A stretch of 64,000 nucleotides of DNA from Magnetococcales bacterium (lineage in GTDB: Bacteria > Pseudomonadota > Magnetococcia > Magnetococcales > JADFXB01): positions 19,997-83,996 of the forward strand of contig JADFXB010000001.1 in assembly GCA_015233935.1 (NCBI GenBank), written 5' to 3'. Shown in pieces: positions 54,824 through 63,905 of the stretch (within the stretch, counting starts at the first letter, position 1; the number at the start of each line of letters is the position of its first letter). Made by a program: the position numbers and the translations under genes. The notes under the pieces are model-generated. The model was given only the letters and a program-made list of their open reading frames with translations, searched no databases and was not told the DNA's origin.

Positions 54824-55612
54824 GGGGAGCTGCTCATGATTGGCGTAGATATGGGCGTGTTCATTTAACACTCTGGCCGCATCCCCCGTCGCCGGATCAC
54901 CACATACCCCAGACTCTCCACAACGGGGATCCCGCAGTTTGGCGTTGGAAAAGAAGGGCAGACTGGCCTTGTCATTGCCCATAACCTGCCCCATCCATCC
55001 CCCCACCATGATATCCCCAAACTCCCCTTCCTGAGGCTTGCCGTCACAATTGCCCTCCCCAAACCCGTTGGCATAGGGGGTAAGGGCGGTGGCATGACCA
55101 TGTTTGGGCTGGCAGCGGTCCACCAGTGCACCATGATTCAAGCCCATGAGATGCCCCAGTTCATGGGCCAGGGTATGCCCACCACAAACAGGGTGGATAA
55201 CTGCCAGGGCGCGGCGGCTGTCAGCAATTTCTGCCAGAGTTTTATTGACCGCATAGGCGCGACCACAAATGGCCTTTCCTTTGTGAAGAATTTTATCGGT
55301 CAACATAAAGGTATAATCGGCTCCCACCTGGCGATTGTGTTGTTGCAGACCAGCAAACACCCCTTCTTGGTTGAACATGGCATGCACAATTTTCACCGGA
55401 TCGTTTTCTTCCACCCGCAAAGGGGTAACATCCACCAATCTTGCCTGGAGATTGACCTGGCTATTTATAAAATAGTCATTCAATTGCCCCACCATTTTGG
55501 CCATTTTTGCCCGATCATTCAGGTGAGGCTGGACAATAAAGCGCAAATCGATGGTCTCAGCCATGGCAAGGGTGGTGGTAAAAAACAACCCGATGATCAG
55601 CAAAATTTTCAT
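54785..55612 (-). CDS. Exported metzincin-type zinc protease
   Basis: The 275-residue protein has a signal peptide (about 1-18) and the metzincin zinc motif HELGHLMGLNH (150-160), with metal ligands His150, His154 and His160 and catalytic Glu151. Several cysteines (CGRAYAVN, PVCGGH, CQPKHG, CGESGVCG) may form disulfides. Substrate is unknown. It is the last gene of a leftward operon starting with the rhodanese gene, overlapping its upstream neighbour by 4 bp. Confidence 0.83.
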   Translation of the reverse strand: MKILLIIGLFFTTTLAMAETIDLRFIVQPHLNDRAKMAKMVGQLNDYFINSQVNLQARLVDVTPLRVEENDPVKIVHAMFNQEGVFAGLQQHNRQVGADYTFMLTDKILHKGKAICGRAYAVNKTLAEIADSRRALAVIHPVCGGHTLAHELGHLMGLNHGALVDRCQPKHGHATALTPYANGFGEGNCDGKPQEGEFGDIMVGGWMGQVMGNDKASLPFFSNAKLRDPRCGESGVCGDPATGDAARVLNEHAHIYANHEQLPSTDGKPALQIEK

Positions 55613-56208
55613 GGTCCATGATCCGATTGCAGAAGATAGAGGGCCAATACCCCCAGGAAAAAAATAAATTCCGCCAGGGAGAGAATCAGCAAAAGACGGG
55701 TAAGTCGCCGGTTGCGGGGGGCCATAGCCAGATGAACCCGATCCATATACCAGGCATAACCGGGCAACCAGCCATATTTTTTTTGCTGTAACAAGTGGCC
55801 ATGGATGGCCGATCCCCAGGGGATAAGGCTGTGGTCCAGGCGGGGATGTTGGTGGCTTAAGGGGTGGTGGTAAAAATCTTCGATGGTCAGGATGGCGGTG
55901 AAATCAGCGGCAGGTCGCAAGGTAAAACGGGTAAGAATTTTCTCCCCCTGTCGATGATGAAAGGTCATGGTCCAGGTTTGGGGTGAAGATTCCAGCAGGA
56001 AGGAGAGTTCCAGGGGATAGTCCACCAGTTCATCTTGCAGCCGTGCCTGGCACAGGAGATTTTCTTGCTGCCAGTGGTGGAGATTCCAATGGGGATTGAG
56101 ACGAAGCAAACGGCGAATATCTTGCAGAAACTGCCACAATTCCGGGCAGGAGAGGGGTGTGGCCACTTCTACCCAGGCCCGGTTGGCGGGATCAAGATCC
56201 ATCGGCAA
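55609..56208 (-). CDS. SRPBCC-like protein with C-terminal membrane anchor
   Basis: The 199-residue protein resembles a START/SRPBCC fold (about 10-160: alternating strands with a long C-terminal helix) followed by a transmembrane helix (about 170-193, RLLLILSLAEFIFFLGVLALYLL). The fold assignment is tentative. It overlaps the UspA gene by 17 bp and the protease gene by 4 bp, so it is tightly co-expressed. Confidence 0.6.
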   Translation of the reverse strand: MPMDLDPANRAWVEVATPLSCPELWQFLQDIRRLLRLNPHWNLHHWQQENLLCQARLQDELVDYPLELSFLLESSPQTWTMTFHHRQGEKILTRFTLRPAADFTAILTIEDFYHHPLSHQHPRLDHSLIPWGSAIHGHLLQQKKYGWLPGYAWYMDRVHLAMAPRNRRLTRLLLILSLAEFIFFLGVLALYLLQSDHGP

Positions 56209-56668
56209 GAGGGGCTGCGATAAAGAGGGGAACTTTGATCTGACTGGTTAATTTTTGGATGTCCACCCGAGAGCGAAAGCCAGAAAATCCCCGTTTGCGG
56301 CGTGGCCCCAGAACCAGGGGGGCTTTTTCCTGTTCGGTCAAGCGGAGGACTTCCTCGGTGGGGTCGCCAAAACGAACGGTGGAGGAAAATTCCACCCCTT
56401 GTTCACTGGCGCGCTGGCGCAGACGATCCACCCAGCGGGCAGCTTCGTCAGCCAACATTTTTTCCACATAGCGGGCGAACTCCTGGCGGGTAGAGGCGTT
56501 ATTGAGCCAATCATCCCCTTGCATTCCAGCCCAAAAATCGGGAACCACCCAAAGATGGATGAGCTGGCCCTTGCCATCGCCCAACAAGGCAAAGGCCAGC
56601 TCTTCAGCACGACAGGCCCCGGCAGTGCCGTGATGGGCCAGAATCAATCTGTCAGCAGGGAAGATCAC
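56192..56668 (-). CDS. Universal stress protein family (UspA-like)
   Basis: The 158-residue protein matches the Usp fold: LILAHHGTAGACRAEELAFAL at the start, a helix-rich middle and APLVLGPRRKRGFSG near the end, close to the usual ATP-binding G-2x-G-9x-G(S) segment but altered. Role is likely stress signalling linked to the transporter upstream. It is 7 bp after the 51-residue membrane protein. Confidence 0.75.
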   Translation of the reverse strand: MIFPADRLILAHHGTAGACRAEELAFALLGDGKGQLIHLWVVPDFWAGMQGDDWLNNASTRQEFARYVEKMLADEAARWVDRLRQRASEQGVEFSSTVRFGDPTEEVLRLTEQEKAPLVLGPRRKRGFSGFRSRVDIQKLTSQIKVPLFIAAPLADGS

Positions 56669-56675
56669 CGTTTGC

Positions 56676-56831
56676 TTACTTCATCATGAAGGTGATAGCC
56701 ACCGCCAGCAGAATAGCGGCCAACAGTGCACCGAAATCCTCGTAGCGATCATGGGTAAAGATGGAAAGAGGGGTGCCCCGATCAAAGGTGGGGGTCTCTT
56801 CCACCACATTTTCTTCATCGATCTCTTGCAT
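56676..56831 (-). CDS. Small 51-residue single-span membrane protein
   Basis: ATG 56831 is preceded by GGGAGATGGATC on the minus strand. The product starts MQEIDEENVVEETPTFDRGT, an acidic cytoplasmic-type tail, and ends in one hydrophobic helix (FGALLAAILLAVAITFMMK). It stands 15 bp after the YeiH-type transporter and 7 bp before uspA, which suggests a transporter accessory subunit. Family unknown. Confidence 0.65.
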   Translation of the reverse strand: MQEIDEENVVEETPTFDRGTPLSIFTHDRYEDFGALLAAILLAVAITFMMK

Positions 56832-56846
56832 GATCCATCTCCCAGG

Positions 56847-58532
56847 TCAAACAAATTCACGGACGAAGAGCAACACAACAATCAGGGAACCCACCGCCTT
56901 GAGGGTGCCGACGATGGAGCCGATCACTAAGGGTGTACCTCCCGCTTGTTTGATGGCGCGGGTGGTGATCTGCATACCAAGGCCGATCAGTCCAAAGGAG
57001 AAGAGCCAGGCGATCCAGTCGCGGAAGGCTCCAATGATGGGGGAGTCGTGCCAGGCGGCCTTGCTGGCATTTTCCAGGATGCCTTTGACCACCCCTTCCA
57101 CTTCCGGCAATTTACCCACCGCCTTGAGGACATCGTCCTGGGAGCGGGAGGTCAATTTGCGGTTTTTGATCAAAAGTTGCAAGGCAGCTTTTTGTTCTGC
57201 GTCCTTGATTTTGCCAAGTTCTGCTTCCAAGAAGCGTACTTCCTTGGGTTTTAACAGTTTTTCTTCCTTGATTTTATCGCTGGAGAAATATTTTCCCTGA
57301 TAGTGGTCGGCAGGGGCAAAGACGCCAAGGGAAGAGAGGGCGAACATGAAGATAAATCCCAGCACGAAGACGGGAAATTTGGTGATCAAAACGTGCAGGA
57401 GGTCCACCTTTTCGGCTTCATCTTCATGTTTGACATACCAGGTTGCCAACCACAAGACGATGATGGGCAGGAAGAGGACGCGGGTGATGTTGAAAATTTC
57501 CGCCACTTTCAGGGTTTGGATGCCTTCAGGATCATAGGCAAGGGCAGCCCCTGCCACTTGGGCGGAGTTGAGGATACCGGTTCCTGCCCAGGCCCCGAAT
57601 TGGACCGGCCCCATGTGGAAAATGTGGCCGACAATGGGGAAGAGGAACATGCACATCACCCCCCACAGGAGGATGGTACCGATGGTATAGGCGATATCCA
57701 TGGCTTTGGCTTGTACCACTGGGGCAGCGGCCACGGTGGCGGAGACGCCACAGACCCCCATGCCAGCGGAAAGAACGCCGGTCATGCTGTTGTTGGCTCC
57801 CATGCGGCGTCCCATGATCAAGACCAGCCAGACGGAACCCAAGACGAAGATGCCGATCATGACCACGCTCAGGGCACCCAGTTGGGCCAGTTCAGCGGCA
57901 CTGTAGAGGGTTCCCAACAGGATTACGCCGGTTTTCAGGCAGAAGCGGGCCAGTCGAACACCGTTGGCGGCCCAGGCGGGGATGGAAATGACGTTGGCCA
58001 CCAGGATGCCGATGACGATACCCAAGACCACATAGTTGAGTCCCATGACTTTGGCGAAGTCAAAGCTCAAGGTTCCCGCATCCTGGACAGCTTTACCCAA
58101 GTTGGCAAACATGGGATCCAACCCCCAGCGCACCACGAAGGAGATCATCAGGATGAGGGCGACGCCTGGCACGGTGGAGATGAGGTAATCCAGATTACCT
58201 TTCACCGGGTTCCAGAGGAGGATGAAGAGTCCCACCAGGGTAAAGAAGCCACCGAAGATAAAACAGAGATTGGCTTGTTGTTCTTTGGCCTGGTCGAACT
58301 TGGTTTTGGGCATGGATTTGACGGGGGCGGCTTCGCCCTTTTTGGCGGCCAGTTCGGTGGCCACTTTCATTTCAGCGTCAAATTTTTCTTTTACTTTCAG
58401 GTGGTCCCGATAGCTGCGGGATTGCAGGGAGGATTGCAGGGAATCCAGGTGGGTGGTGGTATTGAGCCAGCCCCACAGGAGAATCAGCACCCCGATGATG
58501 AGGAGGGCGGGTGATTTTTTAGTATAGATCAT
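56847..58532 (-). CDS. YeiH-family putative sulfate/anion exporter, enlarged form
   Basis: The 561-residue membrane protein has the YeiH (Cons_hypoth698) core: LGIVIGILVAN, FCLKTGVILLGTLYSA, GMGVCGVSATVAAAPVV, GAWAGTGILNSAQVAGAAL and GLIGLGMQITTRAIKQAGG. Compared with usual members (about 350 residues) it carries an N-terminal hydrophilic insert (about 35-80) and a charged insert of about 110 residues (about 400-510) before the last spans. Substrate assignment in this family is tentative; the neighbouring rhodanese points to sulfur compounds. Confidence 0.86.
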   Translation of the reverse strand: MIYTKKSPALLIIGVLILLWGWLNTTTHLDSLQSSLQSRSYRDHLKVKEKFDAEMKVATELAAKKGEAAPVKSMPKTKFDQAKEQQANLCFIFGGFFTLVGLFILLWNPVKGNLDYLISTVPGVALILMISFVVRWGLDPMFANLGKAVQDAGTLSFDFAKVMGLNYVVLGIVIGILVANVISIPAWAANGVRLARFCLKTGVILLGTLYSAAELAQLGALSVVMIGIFVLGSVWLVLIMGRRMGANNSMTGVLSAGMGVCGVSATVAAAPVVQAKAMDIAYTIGTILLWGVMCMFLFPIVGHIFHMGPVQFGAWAGTGILNSAQVAGAALAYDPEGIQTLKVAEIFNITRVLFLPIIVLWLATWYVKHEDEAEKVDLLHVLITKFPVFVLGFIFMFALSSLGVFAPADHYQGKYFSSDKIKEEKLLKPKEVRFLEAELGKIKDAEQKAALQLLIKNRKLTSRSQDDVLKAVGKLPEVEGVVKGILENASKAAWHDSPIIGAFRDWIAWLFSFGLIGLGMQITTRAIKQAGGTPLVIGSIVGTLKAVGSLIVVLLFVREFV

Positions 58533-58583
58533 GGTGATCCCTTTAATCTGAACATGAACCCCAGGGAGTGGCTTGTTAAGGGG

Positions 58584-59045
58584 TTATTCAATGGGCAGAT
58601 TGCGTGCTTTCCAGTCGGGGAAGCCATCCCGATACCAGTTGACTTTTTGATAGCCATTTTTGGCCAGCATGACAGCGGCTTTGTAGGAACGCCAGCAGGT
58701 AGGACCGTTGCAGAAGACCACGTAGGCTTGGGCTTTATCGGAAATTTTGCTCATATCGAAGGCGTCTTGGGAGGCGTCGTATTGCACATCCTTGGCACTT
58801 TTTTCGTCGTAGACCACGGAGATGGCCCCTTTGAGGCTACCTTCCGCATATTCGGCAGCTTTACGGGTATCCACCAGGACGGCTCCCTGTCCTTGCAGGG
58901 CTTGTACTTGGTCAGCGTTGACCAAGTTGATCCCTGCGGGTGGGGTAGCGGGATTTTCGGGAGGGGAGGCTGCCCAAAGAGAGGAAGCCAACACCATCAG
59001 ACCGGCCACAACACCACTGTACAGGGATTTTTTGAGCATTTTCAT
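58584..59045 (-). CDS. Periplasmic rhodanese-domain protein
   Basis: The 153-residue protein has a signal peptide (about 1-26) and one rhodanese domain with AVLVDTRKAAEYAEG and the active-site loop VFCNGPTCWRSYKAA, carrying two cysteines (one the likely sulfur carrier). It would transfer sulfur or bind sulfur species in the periplasm. GAGGAG precedes ATG 59045. It is first in a six-gene leftward operon followed by the YeiH-type transporter 51 bp later. Confidence 0.88.
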   Translation of the reverse strand: MKMLKKSLYSGVVAGLMVLASSLWAASPPENPATPPAGINLVNADQVQALQGQGAVLVDTRKAAEYAEGSLKGAISVVYDEKSAKDVQYDASQDAFDMSKISDKAQAYVVFCNGPTCWRSYKAAVMLAKNGYQKVNWYRDGFPDWKARNLPIE

Positions 59046-59297
59046 GGTTCACTCCTCAAAAAAAGTGAATGCAAAAATTTGAATGGACAATAGACTAGCT
59101 TTTTTGACTTGAGCGGTCAATCACTATACTGCGCCAGGATTTGTCTGAAGGGGTTGTTTAGGTGTGGTGTAAAGGGGCAGATTCATTTCTTGCAGGTTTG
59201 GGGGTAGATAATTAATTTTTCCTTTGCCACGACCAGGGAAATGATGTAGCATCCGCCTTCTTCGCTGTCACCTCCTGGAAAAACAGGAGCCCCTACG

Positions 59298-59387
59298 GAG
59301 AGATGACCGAGTGGTCGAAGGTGCACGCCTGGAAAGCGTGTGAACCCGTAAAGGTTCCGAGGGTTCGAATCCCTCTCTCTCCGCCAT
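59298..59387 (+). tRNA. tRNA-Ser (anticodon GGA)
   Basis: The sequence from GGAGAGATGACC to CTCTCTCCG CCA folds as a class II tRNA: 7-bp acceptor, anticodon loop CTGGAAA (GGA), long variable arm (AACCCGTAAAGGTTC), T-arm GAGGG-TTCGAAT-CCCTC and encoded CCA. A P4-type integrase begins 150 bp downstream, so its 3' end is the likely attachment site of the following element. Confidence 0.96.
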
Positions 59388-59536
59388 TTTTGCGTATTAA
59401 CCCCCCTGAAAAATCTAGCAATTCCTTGAAATTCCGATAGATACTGCTAAAATTCGTCCAACAGCGTCCACTCAAATCCAGCCAAAGCCACGTTTCCATT
59501 GTGGGTTGGATTGTGGGTTGGAATTTGGGGGAATCA

Positions 59537-60775
59537 ATGCGCACACAAAACAAATTGACCACATTGAAAGTAAGTAGCACAAAACTCAAGCCGGGCCTTT
59601 ATGGTGACGGTGACGGGCTTTGGTTGCAAGTCGGGCCAACGGGAAACAAAAGTTGGATCTTCCGGTATCGTTTCCAGGGACGTGACAGGGCCATGGGACT
59701 TGGTTCGGTTGCAGACGTTTCTTTGGCTGAAGCAAGGAAGAAAGCGGAATTATGCCGAACCAGTCTCCGAGAGAAAAAAATCGATCCGATTGAGGCCAAA
59801 AGACAAAAAGAAGCCATGGAAAAGCAGGAAGCCGCCTTGGAAAAAATCAGGCAAGAAGCCGAAACCATGACCTTTGAAAAGTGCGCACTTGACTACATTG
59901 AAGCCCATCGTTCTGGTTGGAGTAGTGCAAAGCATTCCGCACAATGGGAAAGCACTCTTAGAACCTACGCCTTCCCTGTCCTTGGAAATATGCCCGTAGC
60001 CGCCATAGAAGTGGCCCATCTTGAAAAAGTTCTTCGCCCTATCTGGACAACCAAAACCGAGACAGCCACCAGGGTACGCGAACGGATTGAGCGTGTTCTA
60101 TCCTATGCCACCACCCGCAAGTATCGGGAGGGGGCAAATCCTGCATTGTGGAAAGACAATCTGGAGCATGCGTTGCCACCCAAGGCCAAAGGTGTGCGTG
60201 TTGAACACCATGCAGCTATGCCCTTCCAGGATGTTGCCAAATTCATGGTGATGTTGCGACAACAGGAAGGGACGGCGGCGAGGTGTCTGGAATTTGTCAT
60301 TCTGACCGCATGCCGGACAGGTGAAGCCATGGGGGCAACATGGGAGGAAATCAACCTGGACACCTTAACATGGACCATTCCAGCCACCCGCATGAAGGGA
60401 GGTGTTGAGCACCGGGTTCCATTGTCCAAATCGGCTGTAATCATCCTGAAAAACATGCTGATCATTCGCCAGAGTGATTTTGTTTTTCCTGGTGGAAAGA
60501 TTGGCCGACCCTTTTCAAATATGGCGTTGTTGATGGTGTTGCGGCGCATGGGGCATGGTGATTTGACGGTTCATGGCTTCCGATCCACCTTCAGGGATTG
60601 GGCAGCAGAGACCACAAACCATGCCAACGAGGTGGTAGAAATGGCATTGGCGCATACCATCGCCAACAGCGTGGAGGCCGCCTATCGACGTGGTGAGTTG
60701 TTCGATAAGCGGCGGCAATTGATGGACGACTGGAACAATTTTATCAATTCCCCTCTTTTAGGAATGGCGAAGTAA
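59537..60775 (+). CDS. int: P4-type tyrosine integrase of the tRNA-Ser element
   Basis: The 412-residue integrase has an N-terminal DUF4102-type arm domain (GLYGDGDGLWLQV), core-binding helices and a catalytic domain with TACRTGEAMG (Arg), HGFRSTFRDWAAE (His-x-x-Arg), ALAHTI (His) and AAYRRG (Tyr). GGGGGAATCA precedes ATG 59537. It lies just inside the left end of an element integrated at tRNA-Ser(GGA). Confidence 0.95.
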   Translation: MRTQNKLTTLKVSSTKLKPGLYGDGDGLWLQVGPTGNKSWIFRYRFQGRDRAMGLGSVADVSLAEARKKAELCRTSLREKKIDPIEAKRQKEAMEKQEAALEKIRQEAETMTFEKCALDYIEAHRSGWSSAKHSAQWESTLRTYAFPVLGNMPVAAIEVAHLEKVLRPIWTTKTETATRVRERIERVLSYATTRKYREGANPALWKDNLEHALPPKAKGVRVEHHAAMPFQDVAKFMVMLRQQEGTAARCLEFVILTACRTGEAMGATWEEINLDTLTWTIPATRMKGGVEHRVPLSKSAVIILKNMLIIRQSDFVFPGGKIGRPFSNMALLMVLRRMGHGDLTVHGFRSTFRDWAAETTNHANEVVEMALAHTIANSVEAAYRRGELFDKRRQLMDDWNNFINSPLLGMAK

Positions 60776-61175
60776 TCCCATTCAGCAGGCTTGCCCCTTC
60801 CAATCAGACACCCGGTACACCGCAACGGCGGGAAAAGGTTGCCCCCTCAACCACCCTGGCCGGGTTGCTTCCACACATGTGAACATTGTTCCTTTCTAAA
60901 AGCAGGCTTGACCCCCACCAAAAAAAATTGTGCGGACACAAACCAAGTCAAGCAAATTTTTTTGCTTAGGCTTAGTTATGATGTCTTAAACAAACCGTAT
61001 TAAATACGGTTTAACACCATTTAATCGGAATCAATCCGTATTAAATGCCACTCTAATACGTATTTCATTTCATAAAATTTTACGTTTTTGTAAAGTAAAT
61101 AAATTGTTTGCAATTTGGAAATCTTATGATAAATTATTCCTCAACCGAACACCACAGCTTATTAAGGAGAACATT
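60776..61175. other. Regulatory spacer between integrase and AlpA gene
   Basis: This stretch of about 400 bp has no convincing gene. The second half is very AT-rich and includes the palindrome at 60992-61012, a related half-site CCGTATTAAAT (61036-61046) and TAATACGTATT (about 61053). These are likely operators and promoter for the AlpA-VapE unit. Confidence 0.5.
60992..61012. promoter_or_regulatory. Palindrome AAACCGTAT-TAA-ATACGGTTT, probable operator
   Basis: A perfect 9-bp inverted repeat with a 3-bp spacer, with further partial copies within 60 bp. Its position upstream of an AlpA-like gene suggests autoregulation or phage/satellite repressor binding. Confidence 0.55.
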
Positions 61176-61397
61176 ATGTCTTACGAAGACACAAAAACCT
61201 TCAACCCCAACAATACAGACCGTCTTTTAAGACTTCGCCAAGTTATGAGTATGACAGGGCTAAGTAAAAGCGGTGTGTATCTGTTTATCAAAAAAAAGAA
61301 TCTTCCCCCACCCTACAAAGCAGGGCCGAAGATAAGTGTATGGCGTGAATCTGATATTCAAGCCTGGATCAACTCCCTTTCGCATAAATGGATGTAA
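61176..61397 (+). CDS. AlpA-family transcriptional regulator
   Basis: This 73-residue MerR-like winged HTH of the AlpA type has RLRQVMSMTGLSKSGVYLFIKKKNLPPPYKAGP and the conserved WRESDIQAWI. AlpA proteins activate integrase or excision genes in P4-like satellites. AAGGAGA precedes ATG 61176. The next gene starts 3 bp after its stop. Confidence 0.9.
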   Translation: MSYEDTKTFNPNNTDRLLRLRQVMSMTGLSKSGVYLFIKKKNLPPPYKAGPKISVWRESDIQAWINSLSHKWM

Positions 61398-61400
61398 CCA

Positions 61401-61658
61401 ATGGACGTACAGAAGATTTGCCAAAGAACCGATACAGCTCACCAACGGGCTTTCACCTTGAAGGCATTGCAACAGCAATCCTCAACTACTCTTGAGCTGA
61501 GAGAGGCTGGCATCATGTCACCGGCGGCGCGGATTTTTGAGCTGCGGGAAAGTGGCTTTATAATCGTTACCATGTGGTCAAGGGAACGTGATACCGCTGG
61601 CGTTTTGCATCGTGTTGCCAGGTATCACCTTTTGGGTGAGTCTGGAGGTGTTTTATGA
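61401..61658 (+). CDS. Small helix-turn-helix protein of the satellite operon
   Basis: The 85-residue protein has a short HTH-like pattern (TLELREAGIMSPAARIFELRESGFIIVT) close to the HTH_39 type found in phage and satellite replication modules. Its stop overlaps the VapE start (ATGA at 61655). Likely DNA binding; target unknown. Confidence 0.65.
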   Translation: MDVQKICQRTDTAHQRAFTLKALQQQSSTTLELREAGIMSPAARIFELRESGFIIVTMWSRERDTAGVLHRVARYHLLGESGGVL

Positions 61659-63841
61659 ACCCCTATGGCGCAACACCACAAGATTGGGAAAATCTCACTC
61701 AAGCCGCTGGTTGCGAGAACCTTCTTCCAACGGTTTGTAACCCTAACGCTGTGATTTCCGAAACAAGCAAACTGCAAAAGCCGGGCAAGGTTCCGTGCAT
61801 ATATAACCGTTACGGTAAGGTTGCCGGTCTGGTTGGTTGGCCGACTAAAGAAACCACTTTTGAGGAAGTTGTAGCCTGGAGGCAACAGTCAGATTATGGC
61901 ATCTGCATTCAGGGTAGAGCGGTACAAGCCATTGATGTTGATGTTGTGGATGAAGCACTGGCTACCGAAATCCGTGACTACATTCCTTCCCATTTGCACG
62001 TTCGGAAGAGAGCCAACAGTTCAAAATTCCTGGTAGCGTTTATCCTCCCTGCCAATGAATGGAATTATCGGCGTATCAAAACAGAACATGGGAATATTGA
62101 ATTTCTGGCAGCAGGGAAACAGTTTGTCGCAGCAGGAACCCATGAGAGTGGTACGCGGTATGAGTGGGAATGTGGAACACCATCTGCCTTCCATGGTCTT
62201 TCGGTTGAAGAGTTTGAATGTCTTTGGACGGCACTTGAAACTGCTTTTGCTACTGAACCAAGGGTGACGAGCGGGACTACCAATTCGCAAGTCCCCACCG
62301 ATGCACCGGGTGCGGATGATGACGTTGCCGTCTACCTTCATAACAAGGGGTTAGTTCTGGAAGAAACGGAAGGTAAGCTCCACATTGACTGCCCGTGGAA
62401 AAACAACCATTCCTCCGATACTGGAGTTGCCCAAACATCCTACCTTCTCCCTGGATCAAGGGGGCATGGTTCAGGGTATTTCAAGTGTTTCCATGCGGGG
62501 TGCCAGGATAAACAGCAATCAGATTTTCTCTATGCCGTTGGCTTTATCAATGACGCTTTTTCTGACGCACCTTTGGCACCTGAAGGAATGCAAGATTGTT
62601 TGCCGTTAAAAAAATCTCCACTGGATAGCCTGACACGTAACCGAGATGGTTATCCAAATCCAAACCTGGCAAATGTTGATATTATCTTAACTCACCATGA
62701 GCTATTCCAAGGAGTTTTTGCCTTCGACATGTTTAAAAATGACATATGCCTAACCAGAACACCACCATGGGAGGTAGAGAGAACGGGTGACAAATCCCCA
62801 CGGGAGTTGACTGATAATGATGTGCTGGGGTTGACTGCACTACTCCAAAGCCAACGCATGGGTACCTATTCTATGCTACGCATTGATGACAATACTGTTG
62901 GTAAAGCTGTTGTGTTAGTGGCGAACAGGAACCCCGTCCACCCCGTGAGAGACTACTTGTCTGGTTTAACGTGGGATGGAGAAGAACGCTTGTTAGGTTG
63001 GGCTACCAAATACCTTGGTGCGGAATCCACCGACTATGTTGGACAGGCAGGGAGATCATTTTTGATTTCGGCAGTAGCAAGGGTATTTCGACCGGGTTGC
63101 AAAGCTGATTGTGTGTTGACCCTTGTTGGTCCACAGGGTGGAGGAAAATCCACCGCTCTGTCCATCTTAGGTGGTGAATGGTTCCGAGATACGGCATTTG
63201 ACATGAGCAACAAGGACGCATTTGTCCAGTTACGAGGCGTATGGATTTACGAACTGGCTGAACTGTCAGCATTGGCACGGGCTGAAGTTGAAAAAATAAA
63301 GGCATTTATTTCGTCAACTAAAGACGTGTTCCGACCACCATATGGAAGATCTTTGGTGAATTGTGAACGCCAGATGGTTTTTTGCGCCAGCACGAACAAT
63401 CCCGAATTTCTGAAGGACACCACAGGAAACCGGCGATTTTGGCCGGTTACAGTGGGGAAAATTGACCTTGACGGATTAAGGGAGGTCAAGGACCAACTTT
63501 GGGCTGAAGCGGTGGCTGCTTACAATGGAGGCGAACATTGGTGGCTTTCTGCTGAAGCAGAAAGCGTTGCCCGTGAAGTTCAGGAAGAACACACCCAATC
63601 AGACTTCGTGGCCGATTATCTTGCAAATATTGTTGATACTAAGGATGAATGGACGAATCTTGAGCTTGCTACGATGATTCAACCAGATATTTCCAGGGTG
63701 CCAAACAATTTGTCACATCGTGTCGGATCAACCATGAAGCGTTTGGGATGGAAAAAGAAACAGAAGCGTATTAATGGCATCCAAACTTACTATTACATAA
63801 AGCCAAGTGTTGGAAGTGTCACAGGTGTCACACCCACTTAA
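61655..63841 (+). CDS. Satellite replication protein: PrimPol-like N-terminus fused to VapE helicase
   Basis: The 728-residue protein starts with a bifunctional primase/polymerase-like domain (about 30-200; AIDVDVVD with D94 and D96, and FVAAGTHESGTRYEW). A cysteine/histidine segment (CPWKNNHS, FKCFHAGC) may bind zinc. The VapE/D5-type ATPase domain (about 430-680) has Walker A GPQGGGKST (492-500), IYELAEL, STNNPEFLKDTTGNRRFWPV and an arginine finger region. It probably starts and drives replication of the element from the iterons at its 3' end. Confidence 0.9.
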   Translation: MNPYGATPQDWENLTQAAGCENLLPTVCNPNAVISETSKLQKPGKVPCIYNRYGKVAGLVGWPTKETTFEEVVAWRQQSDYGICIQGRAVQAIDVDVVDEALATEIRDYIPSHLHVRKRANSSKFLVAFILPANEWNYRRIKTEHGNIEFLAAGKQFVAAGTHESGTRYEWECGTPSAFHGLSVEEFECLWTALETAFATEPRVTSGTTNSQVPTDAPGADDDVAVYLHNKGLVLEETEGKLHIDCPWKNNHSSDTGVAQTSYLLPGSRGHGSGYFKCFHAGCQDKQQSDFLYAVGFINDAFSDAPLAPEGMQDCLPLKKSPLDSLTRNRDGYPNPNLANVDIILTHHELFQGVFAFDMFKNDICLTRTPPWEVERTGDKSPRELTDNDVLGLTALLQSQRMGTYSMLRIDDNTVGKAVVLVANRNPVHPVRDYLSGLTWDGEERLLGWATKYLGAESTDYVGQAGRSFLISAVARVFRPGCKADCVLTLVGPQGGGKSTALSILGGEWFRDTAFDMSNKDAFVQLRGVWIYELAELSALARAEVEKIKAFISSTKDVFRPPYGRSLVNCERQMVFCASTNNPEFLKDTTGNRRFWPVTVGKIDLDGLREVKDQLWAEAVAAYNGGEHWWLSAEAESVAREVQEEHTQSDFVADYLANIVDTKDEWTNLELATMIQPDISRVPNNLSHRVGSTMKRLGWKKKQKRINGIQTYYYIKPSVGSVTGVTPT

Positions 63842-63905
63842 AAAGGAGGGTGTGACAGAAAGCTGTTGCGGCAGTAGTGTGTCACAGGTGTCACAGGTGT
63901 CACAG
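63816..63905 (+). repeat. 9-bp iterons GTGTCACAG, candidate replication origin
   Basis: Exact copies lie at 63816-63824, 63879-63887, 63888-63896 and 63897-63905; GTGTCACAC at 63825-63833 differs by one base. Those at 63816-63833 are in the last codons of the vapE gene. The DNA right after (63906-64000) is very AT-rich. Tandem iterons beside an AT-rich zone and a primase/helicase gene fit a satellite origin. Confidence 0.6.

Noticed and set aside
57303-58514. 403-codon plus-strand frame opposite the YeiH-type gene
   Set aside because: It is an antisense shadow of a clear membrane protein gene, rich in Gly, His and Asp as expected from reversed hydrophobic codons.
60791-61003. 70-codon frame after the satellite integrase
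   Set aside because: It has no ribosome-binding site, low-information composition, and runs into operator palindromes.
63879-63905. Tandem repeats considered as a CRISPR array
   Set aside because: Units are 9 bp and directly adjacent without spacers, so they are iterons; no CRISPR array is seen anywhere in the window.
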